Shown here: positions 25,576-39,868 of the stretch, one piece after another
How the letters are laid out: each line of letters begins with the position of its first letter
How positions within the stretch are numbered: position 1 is the first letter of the stretch
NCBI GenBank assembly: GCA_022316685.1
Contig: JAKJHU010000157.1
Location: 558,001 to 622,000, forward strand
Direction of reading: 5' to 3'
Length of the DNA stretch: 64,000 bases
Source of the DNA: Progne subis subis
Taxonomy: Eukaryota; Chordata; Aves; Passeriformes; Hirundinidae
Made by a program: the position numbers and the translations under genes
The notes under the pieces: generated by a model
Seen by the model: the letters and a program-made list of their open reading frames with translations, nothing else
What the model was told of the DNA's origin: nothing
The model's database searches: none

Positions 25576-28500
25576 GAAAATAATAATAGGGCTAGCAAAG
25601 CCCTTCTTCACACAGTCCCATAAAAGCTTGGAATTGTGCGATTGTTGGGGACAATATTAAGAAATGGAGTTCTAAAATTTAATTTTTTTTTTTTTTTTAA
25701 TGCATTATTCATCTCAATGAAGTTACATACCTGGCCCACTAGAGACATTCCTTAGACAATGGATGCTGCTGATCACTCTAGTGCAGTCTTGCCTCACACC
25801 AAGAATTCCAGGGACTGAGCAAACAAGGTGTTCCCAAACATTGTTTTTCAGCTCATGCTTTTCTAACCCTGTTTTACAGCTATTATTGCTCAAATCAAGA
25901 CGGCACATACAACTGTAACAGTACTGACTTCTAAGAAAACTCTTATTTTTAACAGAATTGTTCTGTTCCATAAACAGTGGTACTGGAAAAAAACAGAGCA
26001 AAAGAATGATCTTTACTGCTTCTTGACATTAACAAGAAGTTAAAAAGAAATCTCTACTGGATGACGGAAAAAGATAGGAGAAAAATTGCTGTCTGTTCCA
26101 ACACAGCAGAACTGTGATTTATTCCCACCCACCTGTTACCTCCTATTTTATTTCTTACACCAATCTCGTATCTAACAGATAAGAAGCAGTATAAGTCACC
26201 CACCTATTACCCATCCTGGACATTGGACAAAGTGGGACTGCTGAGTTTAGGAGCATAGCCAACTTCAGAGGTAAGTGTAATGGAAATACAGCCCAGCCAG
26301 AACAAGCTCTCCATGAGGGTGCAGTGGGTGCCACCAGTGCACAAGCAATGGCAAACACAGGCTCCAGCATTTGTTTCATTTCACTTACCCCTCTATTGTT
26401 CAACCTTTCACCCATGGTTTTGATCCAGTTAAAATCTCTCTTTTGGAGTAGAACTCAGTCTCGCAAAAAGTTTTTGTTGATCAAAATCCTTCCTGGTTTA
26501 TAACTGCTTTATATTAATTGTTCATGCCATGGAGCCCTGCAGTTCCTCATTTAAACTAAAAAGTAGGAAATGCACTGACACCTAAACACAACTTTGAAAA
26601 GAATTCAAACTTCCACCAGTTTCAGTCCCCTCTTAGAGCAGCTCTTCCTCACCCCCACTCATTCTGGTTCCACCCACAATGCTCCCAAGACAACATGGAG
26701 CACTGCTTGCTAGAAAAGCCTGAAAAAACCTGGCTACAACTACATGGAAAGGGGAGAATCAGAAAGAGAGAAGGATAAAATAAACAGAATTTAAAATATA
26801 TATATAATTAAAGAGAAATAGGAGAAATGAAAACAACCCATCACGTTTAATTGATAATTGTATTCTGTCAGTAGTGTAACCAGCAGCTCCAGGGAGACAA
26901 TGTAACAGCCAGAAAGTCGATTTAGGTTAAATAACTGTAATCCCTCTCTTGGCTAAAAAAAGATCCTCAAGTAATATATGAGCTAGAAGAAAATAATCAA
27001 ATTTCAGATCCTAGTAAGTTTATAGACTACCTGTGAAGATTATTTACATGTTTCAGTAAGAAGTCCACAGTTCTTGAGTTAGCTCTATGAGATTTTGGGT
27101 TGCTCAGCAAAGCTGAAAAATCAGGCCGAGTCTATTTAGGAGCTTTAAGTGAGTGTTCGGGAATTTTACTTTAAATCCCCAGGTATCCAAGTGCTGTTCT
27201 ATCTGTGCTACACCTCAAAAACAGATCACAATATCCAAAGTTCTAAAAGCCATGAGATACAATTTTTGTCTCCAAAAATCCTAGCTATTCTTGATTATTT
27301 ATTGCCACTCTAACAGCCATTTGAGAATGACCTTTAAATTTCAAGACCTTCCCCTGGGGGTATCTACCTTATAATACTGAGGTTTGGAAGAGGAGCAGTG
27401 CGGTTACTGATGTGCCAGGAATAGGGAACCTCTGAGAGGCAAACAAGGACCATCAGAAATTGCTTAGAACCCATCTGGATCATCTTTTGGTCATACCCTA
27501 ATAAATAGGGGGGAGGGGGGGGGGCAGAGGGGTAAGGCGGATTTATCTTAGATATATTACAGGATAGAGAATTTACTCCCGAAATATGAAAAAATACTAG
27601 TTGAAGTTTAAACAAAATAATGAGAATATAAGCTTAGAGACTGAGAAGGGGCCAGAACAGATAGAATTTGGATCATCAGTTATTTTCTTCAAGATGAAAA
27701 TGATACAGAACCAGGAGAAAAAGTGGTTGTTTGAAACCATCAAAAACACCCATCTTTTTTTTTCCTATGTAATTTTTAGTAATAAAATATAGGAATTAAA
27801 AAAACAACAAACTTTTCTACATAATCTTCCCCTTCACAAGTCTAAATAAATTATTTTCATAGGGAAAAAAACCTTATAGAAATCAAGCTAGTAAAGGTGA
27901 ATATAACTAAGTTGCTACTCTTTTCTTTCACGCTCTGCCCTACTGAGAGAAATAAATTAGCTAATCAAAAGTGTAAAAAACAATCGCTCCAGAAGCCAGT
28001 ATTTGATAACAATACAAAGAAATACCCTCACAAATAAGGTGAAGGTTTTAGGCAAAATTCTGATCACAGTTCAAACTTACACCTTTCCTGAAGGGAAACC
28101 AAAGGGAACTGACTGAAGGGAATGAATGCTTTGCAGTATCACTCTCATTAAAAACCATTTTGTCATTGAAGGGGTCAGTGCTGGTGAGAGGATTGCCCTG
28201 CTTGTGCTTTGTTCTGTTTGCTTCAAGGTTTCGGTAACAGAGACTGGATGAGTTCCAATCCCAATCTGGAGTTCATTCCATGCTCCCAGATGGGATCTCT
28301 GCGTGTGCCAGGCTGAGAAGGAAGGACATTCTCCTTCACCCTAGCTCAGAATGCATTTATGCCTTTTCCTATACACAGATTACCTCCTGTGAGTTGCCTA
28401 ACTAACAATAAGATGACTGTAAATTGAACATTGCCCATTTTTACAGCCTTTCACTACATGTTTGAACAGTATTTCTTGCTCTAAAAACAGGAGATCAAAC

Positions 28501-31500
28501 CAAAACCAAAAAGAAGGAAAGTGCCCTTTCTATCAGTGTTGAAAGCAAGTTTTCAGTCATGCTGGTTTATCAAAACAACTCATCTGTTAGGAAATGTAAA
28601 CAACTGGGTCTACTTTCAATGTCGATGACATTTTTCTAAATGTTACAATTAAATATTATGAACATGTATTTTTATTAGAGTTCAGAGCAATGACTTTGCT
28701 ACCAATCTTCCGAACCGGGCCTAAAAAATTGAAGATACCAAACCAGGATACAATTCCATGGCACAAAGTATTGAATTCCCATTCTACATCTAACTGAATT
28801 CATCAAACTCCAAGAAGAATGGAATCTAAATATAACACAACGTATGCTAATATTGCCCTAATTTTGAAAGGCAATGATTAATAAGAAAGCAGGTCAACTC
28901 AAACACTGCCAGAGATGCTGCTGCAAAGAACCAAAAGAAGTGAAGAGACTGAATCAAGGTAAATCATTCTACCCAGCTCTAACAGCAAGAGCCACAACCT
29001 GAACCCCATTTAAACCCATGAGGTTATTCTGTAGTGGACAGTTCAGGTGGAAGAATAATAAACTGAAGTGTGGCTAGCAACCTCCTGTCATGCACAAAGT
29101 TCTCACAAGATGGAAGAAAGGCTTCTTGCACCAGCAGCCAAGGAACCAAATATCTAACAAAAGTTCTACACACCGTAAAACAGTTACAGAATAGCTTCCT
29201 GACTTTAAGATACAGTCTCATATTAATAGAAAAGAAGGTTTTGCATAAAAAGTCCCCCACACACTCCCTATAGCAGTTGAGAATCCAACTCTAATTTTGC
29301 ATTTTCAAACAGTCCATCAGACAAACTGGACAATAACAGTTGACAGCAACAAAAGACTGACTCTTTCATCTAGTCATGGAATGGTTTAATGCCTTTTATA
29401 TTCATATGGTCATATTTCACTTCAAGAAAAAATTGCAATATCTTGTTAAATTAAAAAAAAAAAAAATCAAAGCAGTACAATTAGGGGAAAAGGGAAGACG
29501 GGACAAAGAAACTACAATTAAATTTAACCAAACTCTTTGGAGATACAAAGTTTTTAAAATTATAACCCAAGGATATTATTCGAGCTCTTGTGTGTTTACC
29601 ACAATAATCTATATTTTAAGGGGTTTTTTTACTAATGTGAAATACTGCAGCATAATATTCCTAGAACTAGTGTTTTTACATGCATGAAAAAATAAAGCTG
29701 TTTTCAAGTCCTGCCTGACAATTCACTTATTGCAAAAATAGACAGGAAAAGTGAAATGCAATGTAGCAAACGAGAGCTAAGTGATCTCTCCCTTTCCTCT
29801 TTCACGCTCCATGATTTCTTAGCAGTACTTTTTACCAGAGATGAGAAATGGGATTTTATGTACATATGTTAACATACTGTCTCCAGCACACAAACACAGA
29901 TGCACGTTTGTTTCATTAGCAATGCTCCTGCTCCACTCCAGGCTGCTGGGAAGGAGATCCAGTGAGTCATGGGGACAGCTGCAGAAAAATCAGGAGTTTA
30001 GGGCTTGCCGTATCACTGTTAGGCTGAATATGCAAAACTGAGTCAAACTTCCTTCATGTTCCAAGGTTTCTCTGAGGGAATGGGAATTTTCTTGCAGCAG
30101 GACTGAAAGGTGAATGTAACTCGGCTATATTCACCCATTCTAGGTTTGATTTCTATAAAAATGTACATAACTAATGACACTAGCACACAATCATACTTAA
30201 AAGCTGCAGAAATGTTTTTGGACAAAAATATTGCCAAGTTTTAAAGATTTCTAGACTGCAGACATTGTTAGGAGATATACAAGTAATGCCTGCCAGTGCC
30301 CACATCTTCCCTTTTCAGTATTTTAAATTGGCAGTGACAACAATATTTCCAGTACAGTAACAGAAAAAAACCCTACAGTATAATCCAAATATCCACCTGA
30401 AATTTCAAAATTTTCTGTACAAGCACTTTTCTTTTGAAATAATAATTGCTCTATAAGAAAAAAAATATTCATGGTCTTGCTGGCTTCTGCAAGCACAATG
30501 AGAAACTGTACTCTATGAAAATGAAAAAGACAAACACTGACATCCAAAACTGCAATTCTGCCTGACATTTTCCCATCTTTTCCATAACATGAAGAGCAAG
30601 ACAATCTAAGCTAGCCTGAAGGTGCAGGACTACATGGAGCTGCACAACAGAAAAACAAATTGGAGCGCAGAGAATCCACTTCATGATTTAGGCACTCAAA
30701 TCTACCAAAGGACAGACCAAGAAAGCACCTTAAAAAAAACCCAAAAAACCCCCTATTTTATTCACGGAACATAACTATCAATACTGGGTTTAAAAACAAA
30801 TGACAAAATGTTATTGGGGCAAACCTATGTTAACCAATCCAATTTTAAAATTAACGACTAGGGTGGAACAGCCTTCCTCTCTAAAAAGCTAACATGGATA
30901 TAAAGTTTTAAAGATTTGCTGACAGGGAGAGCTGTTTCCAATTCTATAAATACATCAGTGACACTTCTTTCCAGATCTAGTTTGAGTTCTGTTTTTTTTT
31001 TCTTGATAGATAACACATATTTCAGAAATCAGCTAACGTTCTGCTGATTAGGAGGGGAAAAATGTTGCTGGACTGGATCCTCATCACAGCTCATTAGGGT
31101 GCTTGCCTCGACTTTGCTGGTGCTTCATTTAACTTTGGAGACCGAAGAAATACTTGAGAAAATAGCAGTTAGCTGTTGGGAGCTGCAAACTATGTGTCTT
31201 CAGCCACAACAGGCTGCCAGGGCAAAGAGAATTTATCAAGGATTTTTTTATTCCTTCTTGAATGCAACATGGCAGTCCCTGCCCTCTCTTTTATCCTACA
31301 CGTTTGACACAAGTTTTCCAATGGCATGATGAAGCAGAGGACTTGTTGGACTTCTGCTGAAGCAGCTGCAGATTGGTTGGGGTACTCGACTTAACCTTGT
31401 GGAGAGTCAGCAATCCTGCTTTTGCAGCATCCCTTTGGCTTCTAAAAAATCCTGGTATGTACATAGCTTTTCTGCCCTTTCTGCTATGACTGCCTGTAAA

Positions 31501-34500
31501 ATAGCTTGGCTCTAACCTACTGTTTTTAATATAGATATATAGATATATAGGTAGATATTAAAGTAAAAATATATCCCTAAATACTTGATCTCAGAACTAG
31601 CAATACAATCCCCTTCACAACTGCTTTGCTGGTGCTTTTCCAGAAGGCATTTTGCTTCCCTAGCAAGAAAAGAAGGAGACAGTTGATACTGACACTTCCC
31701 CCACTGCCACTTCACACACACATACAAAGACACACTCCTCCCTTAACTCTCTGGAATTTTTAACCCATTTCAGCTTTTACCACTGACAGAGTCTTTGGCC
31801 AATGCATCCCATGATTCACTATACACACAGTTTGTGTACACTTCTTTTGTTTTTCCCCAGTTATTTTTTGGGGTTTTTTTCTGGAACAGAAACGGTGAGT
31901 AATCATATCCAGTTCTCCCGCAGGTCAATCCTAACCTCACAGATTTCTCAAACTCCCCTGTACCTTAATCCTCTTTTCTAAGTTGGAAAATCCTAGAGAC
32001 TTTAACTCTCCCCTAGAGAAAAGGAGATCCTTTGCCATTCCTCAGAATTCCTTCCAGCTGTGCTACCATGGACTAGTTACAGCTGGGATTCAAGGTCTAG
32101 GCACCTCATCGTGATGGTAGAGATGATTTCTAGTAATCTTATTTTTATAATTACTAATATCTCAACAATTTTTGGTAATCCATGGCTCCTCAAAATACCA
32201 TCTCTATAAGGTAATGTACAGAAACCCCAAATTCCCTGACAGAAAGCAGATTCAATTCATTTTATTATTGCACAAAAAGCAAGACCTGCTTTTCTTCAGA
32301 ATTAGTATTTACATTTCATCTCTTGAACTTCATTTGCCCCTGGAAATCCAAATCTTTCCCAAAACAAATTATCAGCAGCTATTTCTCACATACCACACAT
32401 TTCAAATGCCTTTATACCAATATAAAGGATTTTCATCTTGGTATAATTTATTTTTAAGCAAAATCAATACCATTATTACAAGAGCACTTTCTTATGGTTT
32501 TTATTTTCAAATTACAGGCATTACTAATGCAATGAATTTCATAAAATAAGATGATCACTGAAATCCAATTGTATCAATGACCAAACATCACAGACAAACT
32601 TTTCCCCAAAAAAAGGGGGGGGAAGTAGACAGAACTTCCAGCAGCATTTAACCAATAACCTTCCCGTTCCCCCATCAGAACCAGAGGAAATAAAACAGAC
32701 AGATAAATTATCTCCAGAAACCCCATCCAAAACACTGATTCATCACCAAAATAGAGTTTCTTTAGTTAGAAACATTTACAAATAAAATCAGAGGCAAATG
32801 TTTTAGCCCAATAGAGGATGTAAGAGAACTTATCCGTCACTGATGCTCTTGCCAAGACACCTGAAATGTGGTGAACAAGGTACAGCAACGCTACTTTCAG
32901 ATACAATGAAATGCAGCCTGAGTACATTTCAGACTGGACAAAGTTCTCTTCAAGGACATGATACTTTCCAATACTCCATAAAAGTTTTTACATGAGTCAA
33001 GTGAAAAACACAGCTACAAAACAGCAAAACTGGATTGAAAACTCAAACTTAAAATTGAGCTTCAAAAACCCAAAAGCTAGAGATCAAGTAAAGCAGAGCC
33101 AGAAAATGAAAATAATGAATTGGTTAGGAGCTCCTAAAGTAACATATCACAGAAAAAATGTGAATCCTGAGTTGAAGAATCAAAAATCTTGAATGCAGTT
33201 TGACAAAAACATGACACCGTGTAGTTCTCTTTACGTGTGTTAAATTTCTTTCTTTTCTGTAAGGCATCTTCATAACCCAACTTGAGATAATTGCCCGGAC
33301 AATACCAAATATCCAGTATTACCCAGAAAGTCGTTTTGGATAAACATCTCAAGTTTACAGCCTGTGTTTGCTGTCTTGGCTTTGGTAATTTCAGCGCACA
33401 ATTAGGATTTACCCAACTTGAGACACAAAGTGGTCCCCAAAGCCCCTGAAAAGCAGAAAGTGCTTCCACAGAAACCTTACCATTATATGACTAAATACAG
33501 TCCTTCTGTACATTCAGTTGCATTGAAACTCCCTATAAAAACTGCAGCACCTGAAAATCTACCTGATTATAATAAAATTCTCATACGAAGATGAGAATTT
33601 TGGCATGCTAAGGGCACAGATGCAAACGACACTACTCTGTTCTTGACCTAATAACAATTCTATACTCCCAGCATATAGATCTCTTTTTTTTAATTACAGC
33701 AAATTTCCTTATCATTAAAAACCCTGACAACCACAGATCTGAAAAAGTCTTGCTGAGGCAGTTTAAGGCATTATTGCCTTCAGCTGTCTCTCACCCCATC
33801 TATAGAGGATTCACTTCATGAGCGAGAGTTTCAGCAGAGGACAGGCACACACTTCAGCCCCACACACCGGTACCCAAAAATGGGTTTGTGCAGAGCTGCC
33901 AACAACCCGAAAAAAACCCAGATATGAGGAGGTTTAGCCAGTGCCTTTCCTAAGGCAGAACAAATCTCTTCTATCACAGAAAACATCATTTGTCCATTTA
34001 CAATTCTACATTTAGTTACTCCACAAGAAAGACTTTTCCATAATACCTGCACAAGCATAAACAACACTGGAGAGATGATACAAGGACTGGAAACCCTCAC
34101 CTGGGACAGGTATTTGAAGATGTTCCTGCCTATAGTGTATGAAATTTGAAGTAGTACATGTTTCCACAAGTTACTTGGGACCATCTGTTACACTTGTCCA
34201 AACCACTACCCTGTCCTTCACTTAAATATCTCATAAAATGGACTTTTTCCATTATGAGAAGAATTTGTGCTTATTAAAATAATATACAGAAGGGAAAAAG
34301 AAAAGACATTTCATTTAAAGGAAACAAAGAACAATGCTGTCAAGTTGCACGAGTGCCCTCAGATGACGACACTGACATCTCTGAGCTCCCCCTTCTCAAA
34401 ACCTTATCTCCTTTTCTAACACTGCCAGCTGTAAATTTTAGATTGTGAGCTTTGAGGCAGGGATGAAGATCGCACAGGAAAAAAAACTCTTCTCCCTGAT

Positions 34501-37500
34501 AATCACTGCACCTGGGAAAGTTTCATTTTGCTTCTAGTCACTTTTCTTTTTTTTTTTGTCCAGACAGAGTCTCACGGTGGTTAAAGCAAAGCCCTGCAGC
34601 CTTGCTGTCACAGTCTGCTCCAGAGGGTTAAGTCTGGTAGCAGACAGGGTAAGACTGGGATAAAGTCCCAAAGATTTTACTGCCTGAGCTTACTTTTCCT
34701 AGCCACCCATCAGTGTAGCTGAAAGCACCTTATATTCATCCTACCTTTCATAGAACTCACACAAAGGAGGAGCCTAACGAGATTATGTATGTAAAAGGGA
34801 GGGGTTTTCAGTATTTTCTCAGGGCTGTGCTGGGGCCTTTAACAGCTTCTTCTCCACTCATACCCCACTCCTTTAGCACTTACAGCTCATGGAGCTCAGG
34901 AGATTGTCCTAGTATCAGGTGGGGAAGGGAAAAATTTCTTTACAGACTGACTCGAAAAATTCGTGTGTAGGAAGCCTCTCTTAAATACCCTTCTACATCG
35001 CTTTCATCCCATCAACAATAATGGCATCGGTTTTGGTTAAAAATGCTGAGATCCACGTGTAAATAGAAAAAATTATGTATGTCGGTGTAAAATGGAGGGG
35101 GAAAATCGGGTCTACTTGGTTTAGCAAAAAACATGTAATCTTTGGAAAATGCTATCTTAAAGCAATTTTCCAGGCAATGCTGCAAATGACAGGAAAACAC
35201 TACCTCAGTGATGCTGCTGTTTCTGGAAAAGGTCTGCAAATTAGCTGGCACCTACTTAACAAAGCAGTGTTTGATTTGGCCACTCAAATGACACACATGA
35301 AAAGTTTCAGTGAAATAAACCCCAACAAAATCAATCAAATCCAGTTCTTCAGTAGAAAGGCGCACCATTCTATCCTTATGAGAAAGAGCCAAGGAGACCA
35401 GGGAGCAGAGATGAAGCCAAAGGCTTAAACTTCTCCTTTTGGTGACAGGGACAACAAAACTGAAAGATCTGCAAATCAGCTGCTTCTGGTGGATGGCTGG
35501 GGAGGCCACTGCCACCTTCAGTGACATTCCTCCCCCACAGCAGCACCAGCCCACTGCACCTCTGGCACTGCTCCCTGGCACACAGCCGCAGGAGCGGGGC
35601 GCTGCCCAGCGTGCTGCAAGCGAGCTGGAAAGCTGCTAAAGGGATACTCCCACGCTGGGAACAGCAGGGCTTGGGCTCAGAGATATAAATCCCCAGCATT
35701 CCAACACCAACTGTAAAAAATAGAGAATCTGCATGTTTATGTGTTTAGCTACAACCGGAATATGGAAAGATAAAACAGCTCCACGTTGAAATCAAGTGGT
35801 TATTGAAATAACTCATCATTAAATCTCAATTTCTAATATCGACTATTAAGTTAATTTACCCATAAAAGGACATTTTACTGCTTCTGCTGAATATAAAAAC
35901 TAAGTGTACTCGACGATATTTCAGTGTCAAACACTAATGAATGGAAATTAATCATAAAGCCAGTAAACCCACTATTTTTAAAAGGTCTTACTAAACTACC
36001 TGTGAAAGGCAGCCCAATAAAGCAACTTTTCCCAACTTTTCAACAGAGGAAACACAAAGACTGCACAAAAATATCTCATGTTTTACCGAGTACAATTATG
36101 AAATAGATTCTTAAGCAGAAACTGGGAAAAAATATCTTACTATAAGACAGTAAGTAAATCTTAAAAGATAGCCATGTGTTCTTCATCAGTACAGTTCCCT
36201 TTCCTGTTAAAGAATAGTATTTTAAGAAGAAATTTACTTGGCCAGAAAATAAGGAAGCACACAGAATTTGGTGAAGAAAAAAATACTTTTCTGGTAGTTC
36301 TTTTGCTGCCATTACACAGTTTTTCGGACTTTTTGTTAGGCTGCAGACATGAGGTTCCAAAAATGGTTAAGGCAATTGACCTTGACATTGCCCCTGGCAT
36401 GCTGCAAGCATAAGTATCGCAGAGAAATATAACAGCACAATATAATCTACCTGCATAAAGAGTTTGTGTGTGTGTGTATGTATTTGCTTGTTTTGCTAAT
36501 CTACCAGGCTTATAGCTTCATTTTCTTCATTTAGTATTTTACATCTGTTTCCTTTTTTATTGCCTGTATTATCAACAATGATTTTTTCGCATTAACTTCT
36601 TTAGTCAGTGTCTGGTCTCCTATTTACCAGGTATTTCATAAATCATAAAGACCTTTAGGCACATGGAAGTAGGAGCCAGCTTTAAAAGTATCATTGTTTA
36701 AATATGTTTTCATACAAGAAATGCATGCAACTTTATATAATGACAGAACGAAAATCAAAATGCCAGATTAGGTGACTGGAATTTCTGTGGCTTTTTTAAT
36801 CCATTAAAATGCCCAGCCTTCTAATTCCGAAAGAGAATTTAGCATCAGCTGGAATCCTCAGACAGCATCAGTAAACAGTAACAAAACGCCCCTCAAATAA
36901 AAAAATTAAATCTTGAGTTTAGAAAACACTTCCGTAAAATGAAATAACACATACTAAATTTAAAGATTCATGTGACTGACCAGGTCAAATTCTGTCACCT
37001 GGGAAACAGAAAGAAGAAAAGCAATACTTAAATCTGCCGAGGACGTTTAATCTGACAGATTCCAGGAGACTTACAGAGAATAAAGTGTAATGTGACTTTA
37101 CAGCAGCTGAAATTCAGAGTCTAGGTAAGCAAATTAGTGTTCCTGCACCAACAACAGGAAGCCAGCATTCAAAAAACTTTAAAAATGGGGTGAAGAACCT
37201 TGGAACCTACAAGCTCGTTCCAGGGTACTGGATTTCTCTTATATTCTCTCCATCCAAGAACAGCCTGAGGAAAAAGGAAATCTCTAGCTCCCTCCAACAA
37301 ATCCACACACTAAACAGGATGGCAAAGAGGAACATTTTGCTAACTGTACCCTTCAGGGTGAGCAGACATTGTGGGGCAGCCCCTGAGGCCAAGCCCTACT
37401 TCTGACACACCATTTTCAGGCAATAAGGCTTGAAGTTGCTGTACATCAACTGCACTCACTGAGGTCATGCCAGCAGGGTTTTACTAAGGCACAACTGAGC

Positions 37501-38278
37501 CAAATGAGTTTGCTCGGGTGTTTGACACATCTGGAGTTCTGGTACCACAGTCACAACAAACATACCTGCTGCCCACAGCCTGGGTTCAGTAAATGTCACT
37601 TCGACTTCGAGCACTTGCTAGAACCTTCCTTGAATTCCAGAAGGTCCCATACAAACTTGTCACCAGAATTGCCAATGAAAATCAGAAGCTCTAAGCAGCC
37701 AGCTCTGGAGCACAGATATAAAATTACTTTACTGGTTAGAAAAGCCCTGTGAATTGCGAGAAATAAGATATTTCATTGCTCCTTGTCTAAATCTTGCTTG
37801 CTGAGGGCCTACTAAGCAGGAAAAAAAAATGACAAAAGAACGACAAAACTCAATGAACCCAAGTCACGCCTGTAGGAAGAGTTGGGGTTACACAACCATA
37901 GAGAACAGCAGAGAGCCAAAAGAGCCTCCCAAAATAAACATGAACTTATCAGAAGAAGGCAGTAAATACATCCCTGTAGACACAGAGCATTACGAGATCC
38001 ATGCGAAGGACACTATTCATTTTTCCCTAATATCTGTGAGAGGTGGGTGTCAGCAACAGCTCAGCTCGGCTCAAGGAATGTCTCAAGTCATTTGAGTCTA
38101 CTTTGAAGATGTGCAGTGCCAGAAACCTGAATACCAACATTTTAGACATCAAGTAAGCAGCTCTGAAATTTGGATTTGAAATTGTTCACGAGTCCTAACC
38201 CAAACAGATTTTCCCGGAGAACAGAGTGTAGCATCAGGGAACTAACGCCGAGGCTGAGTTTGATTGACATAATACTAC
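25576..38278. other. Long noncoding stretch, probable host-gene intron
   Basis: No supported gene or recognisable transposon in 12.7 kb. Notable only: a T run at about 25683, a G-rich tract at 27508-27540, a TA/GATA-like repeat at about 31530-31555, and a short GT run at about 36464-36480. I scanned for remembered RABGAP1L exon sequences on the minus strand and found none. Confidence 0.55.
27508..27540 (+). repeat. G-rich tract, possible quadruplex
   Basis: Runs of 6, 10 and 4 G residues are separated by A and CAGA. Quadruplex potential is inferred. Confidence 0.5.
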
Positions 38279-39868
38279 TTTATTCCATTGTTTCAACTTT
38301 CTTACAGGTTTAAAAAAAAAATGTACAGGGGTTCAGAACTACCTCAACAGAACAAAGAATCAAACCACAAGTGTGCACACGTGGTCAGCTTTCATTACAA
38401 AAAGTAATAGGCACAATCTTTACATACGCATTTTGGTGAAAGAAGGAATAATAGTGCAGTGTTAAAAGGCACCAATAATCAATAATTGGGCCTTTTTAAA
38501 AAGCCAATAACCACCTAAGAAAATTACATTTGGTTCAAAGTTATAATTTAAATATTGTATTGATTGGCATGCATCTGAACCCCTGGCAATTTATTACACA
38601 AACCTAATGCGTGCCCTTGCAAAATCAGAAAGATTTCATCAGCGGACCTGAAAGTCAGTTCGGTACAAAAGGACACACAAAGCTCTTGGCCTGTATTTAA
38701 CGCTAAACAATCTCCTTCATCTCCTCTGAGAACACTTGTCTAACAAAGAGCACAGAAGTATTTCTCTTAAAGCCAGGTTTTGATCCTGTAGCATTGACCT
38801 ACTCCGTGTGCTATGAAAACATTAGGCACAGACCACAAATTAGTTTTCTCTTAAAAAAATACAGTATGTGCAAGTGAGGTTCACACAACAGACTGACAGC
38901 TACAACAGTAAGCTCTATAGATTTCCCAAAGAAAAGGGTCAGTTAGTTTTAATTTTCTATGTAGCGCTGCACTCTGCTGTGTGCCATTACCATATTTGCA
39001 TTAGGAGCATCTGTGGAACCACTAGGGAAAAGCTTCAGTACACCCTAAAGGACACTATATCGACACTGTGGGCTGACTGAACTGGGTCAAGAGTGTGAAC
39101 GACTGGGGAAATCAAGGTACATGACATGGACATAGCTCCATAACCACCAGGGAGGGCTATTGCTTCCTGCAGAAAGAATGGTTTGGAACTCAAGTTACCT
39201 CACAGGTGCCCTCAACCTCACCCAACCTGCACACAATGGAATAAAAAGGGGAAAGCATAGAAATAAAAGGGGGAAGTGAGAGGGAGAGCTTCTGTGTAAG
39301 TTGTACCAAAAGGTGCCAGTTTATCCCAAAGCGTCATTACCAGGGTGCGGTTTATGCACTGCAAATTTTTTGTACAACTGAAAATTGTACAACATGTGAG
39401 CAAAGATAGAGCTGATTATTACCTGCAGCATCTACTACAGTCCTCAAGTATATAATTTATGGATAGATGCATACTGTTGGTGTTGATTGCTTCTCCTCTT
39501 AAACGTATTGAAATTCTGAAGGCTACCGTACATTTGACACAAAGACAACTTCTCTACAAGGGGAAAATGTAAGATAGTAACTAACTAATTTGTTTTACGA
39601 GGAACCTCCTCTGATGTGCTAGTTACTTCATGCCCTTTGGAAGATTTGTATTTCTGACTTTCTTCATCATCTCTGCTGAATTGTTCTCCTGACAATTTCC
39701 CAAGAGTTCACTGACCCTTCTTACTGTCTTTGTCTTTTCCAGGATCCCTTTTAAATTCACTCTAATTCACCACAACAAGCTGTTCGAGTAAACATTTCTC
39801 TCTGGCAAGTTTCCAGACACCACAAACACTACCAAAACTCAGCATTTGATTACATGCACCACTTTTCT
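38279..39868 (-). other. GPR52: Probable GPR52 3' UTR with two poly(A) signals
   Basis: This is the region downstream of the GPR52 stop on the minus strand. The first minus-strand AATAAA after the stop is at 38590-38595, about 1.27 kb away. A second AATAAA is at 38279-38284, about 1.59 kb away. I saw no competing gene or recognisable transposon between them. The extent is inferred from these signals alone, and RNA 3' ends could differ. Confidence 0.5.
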
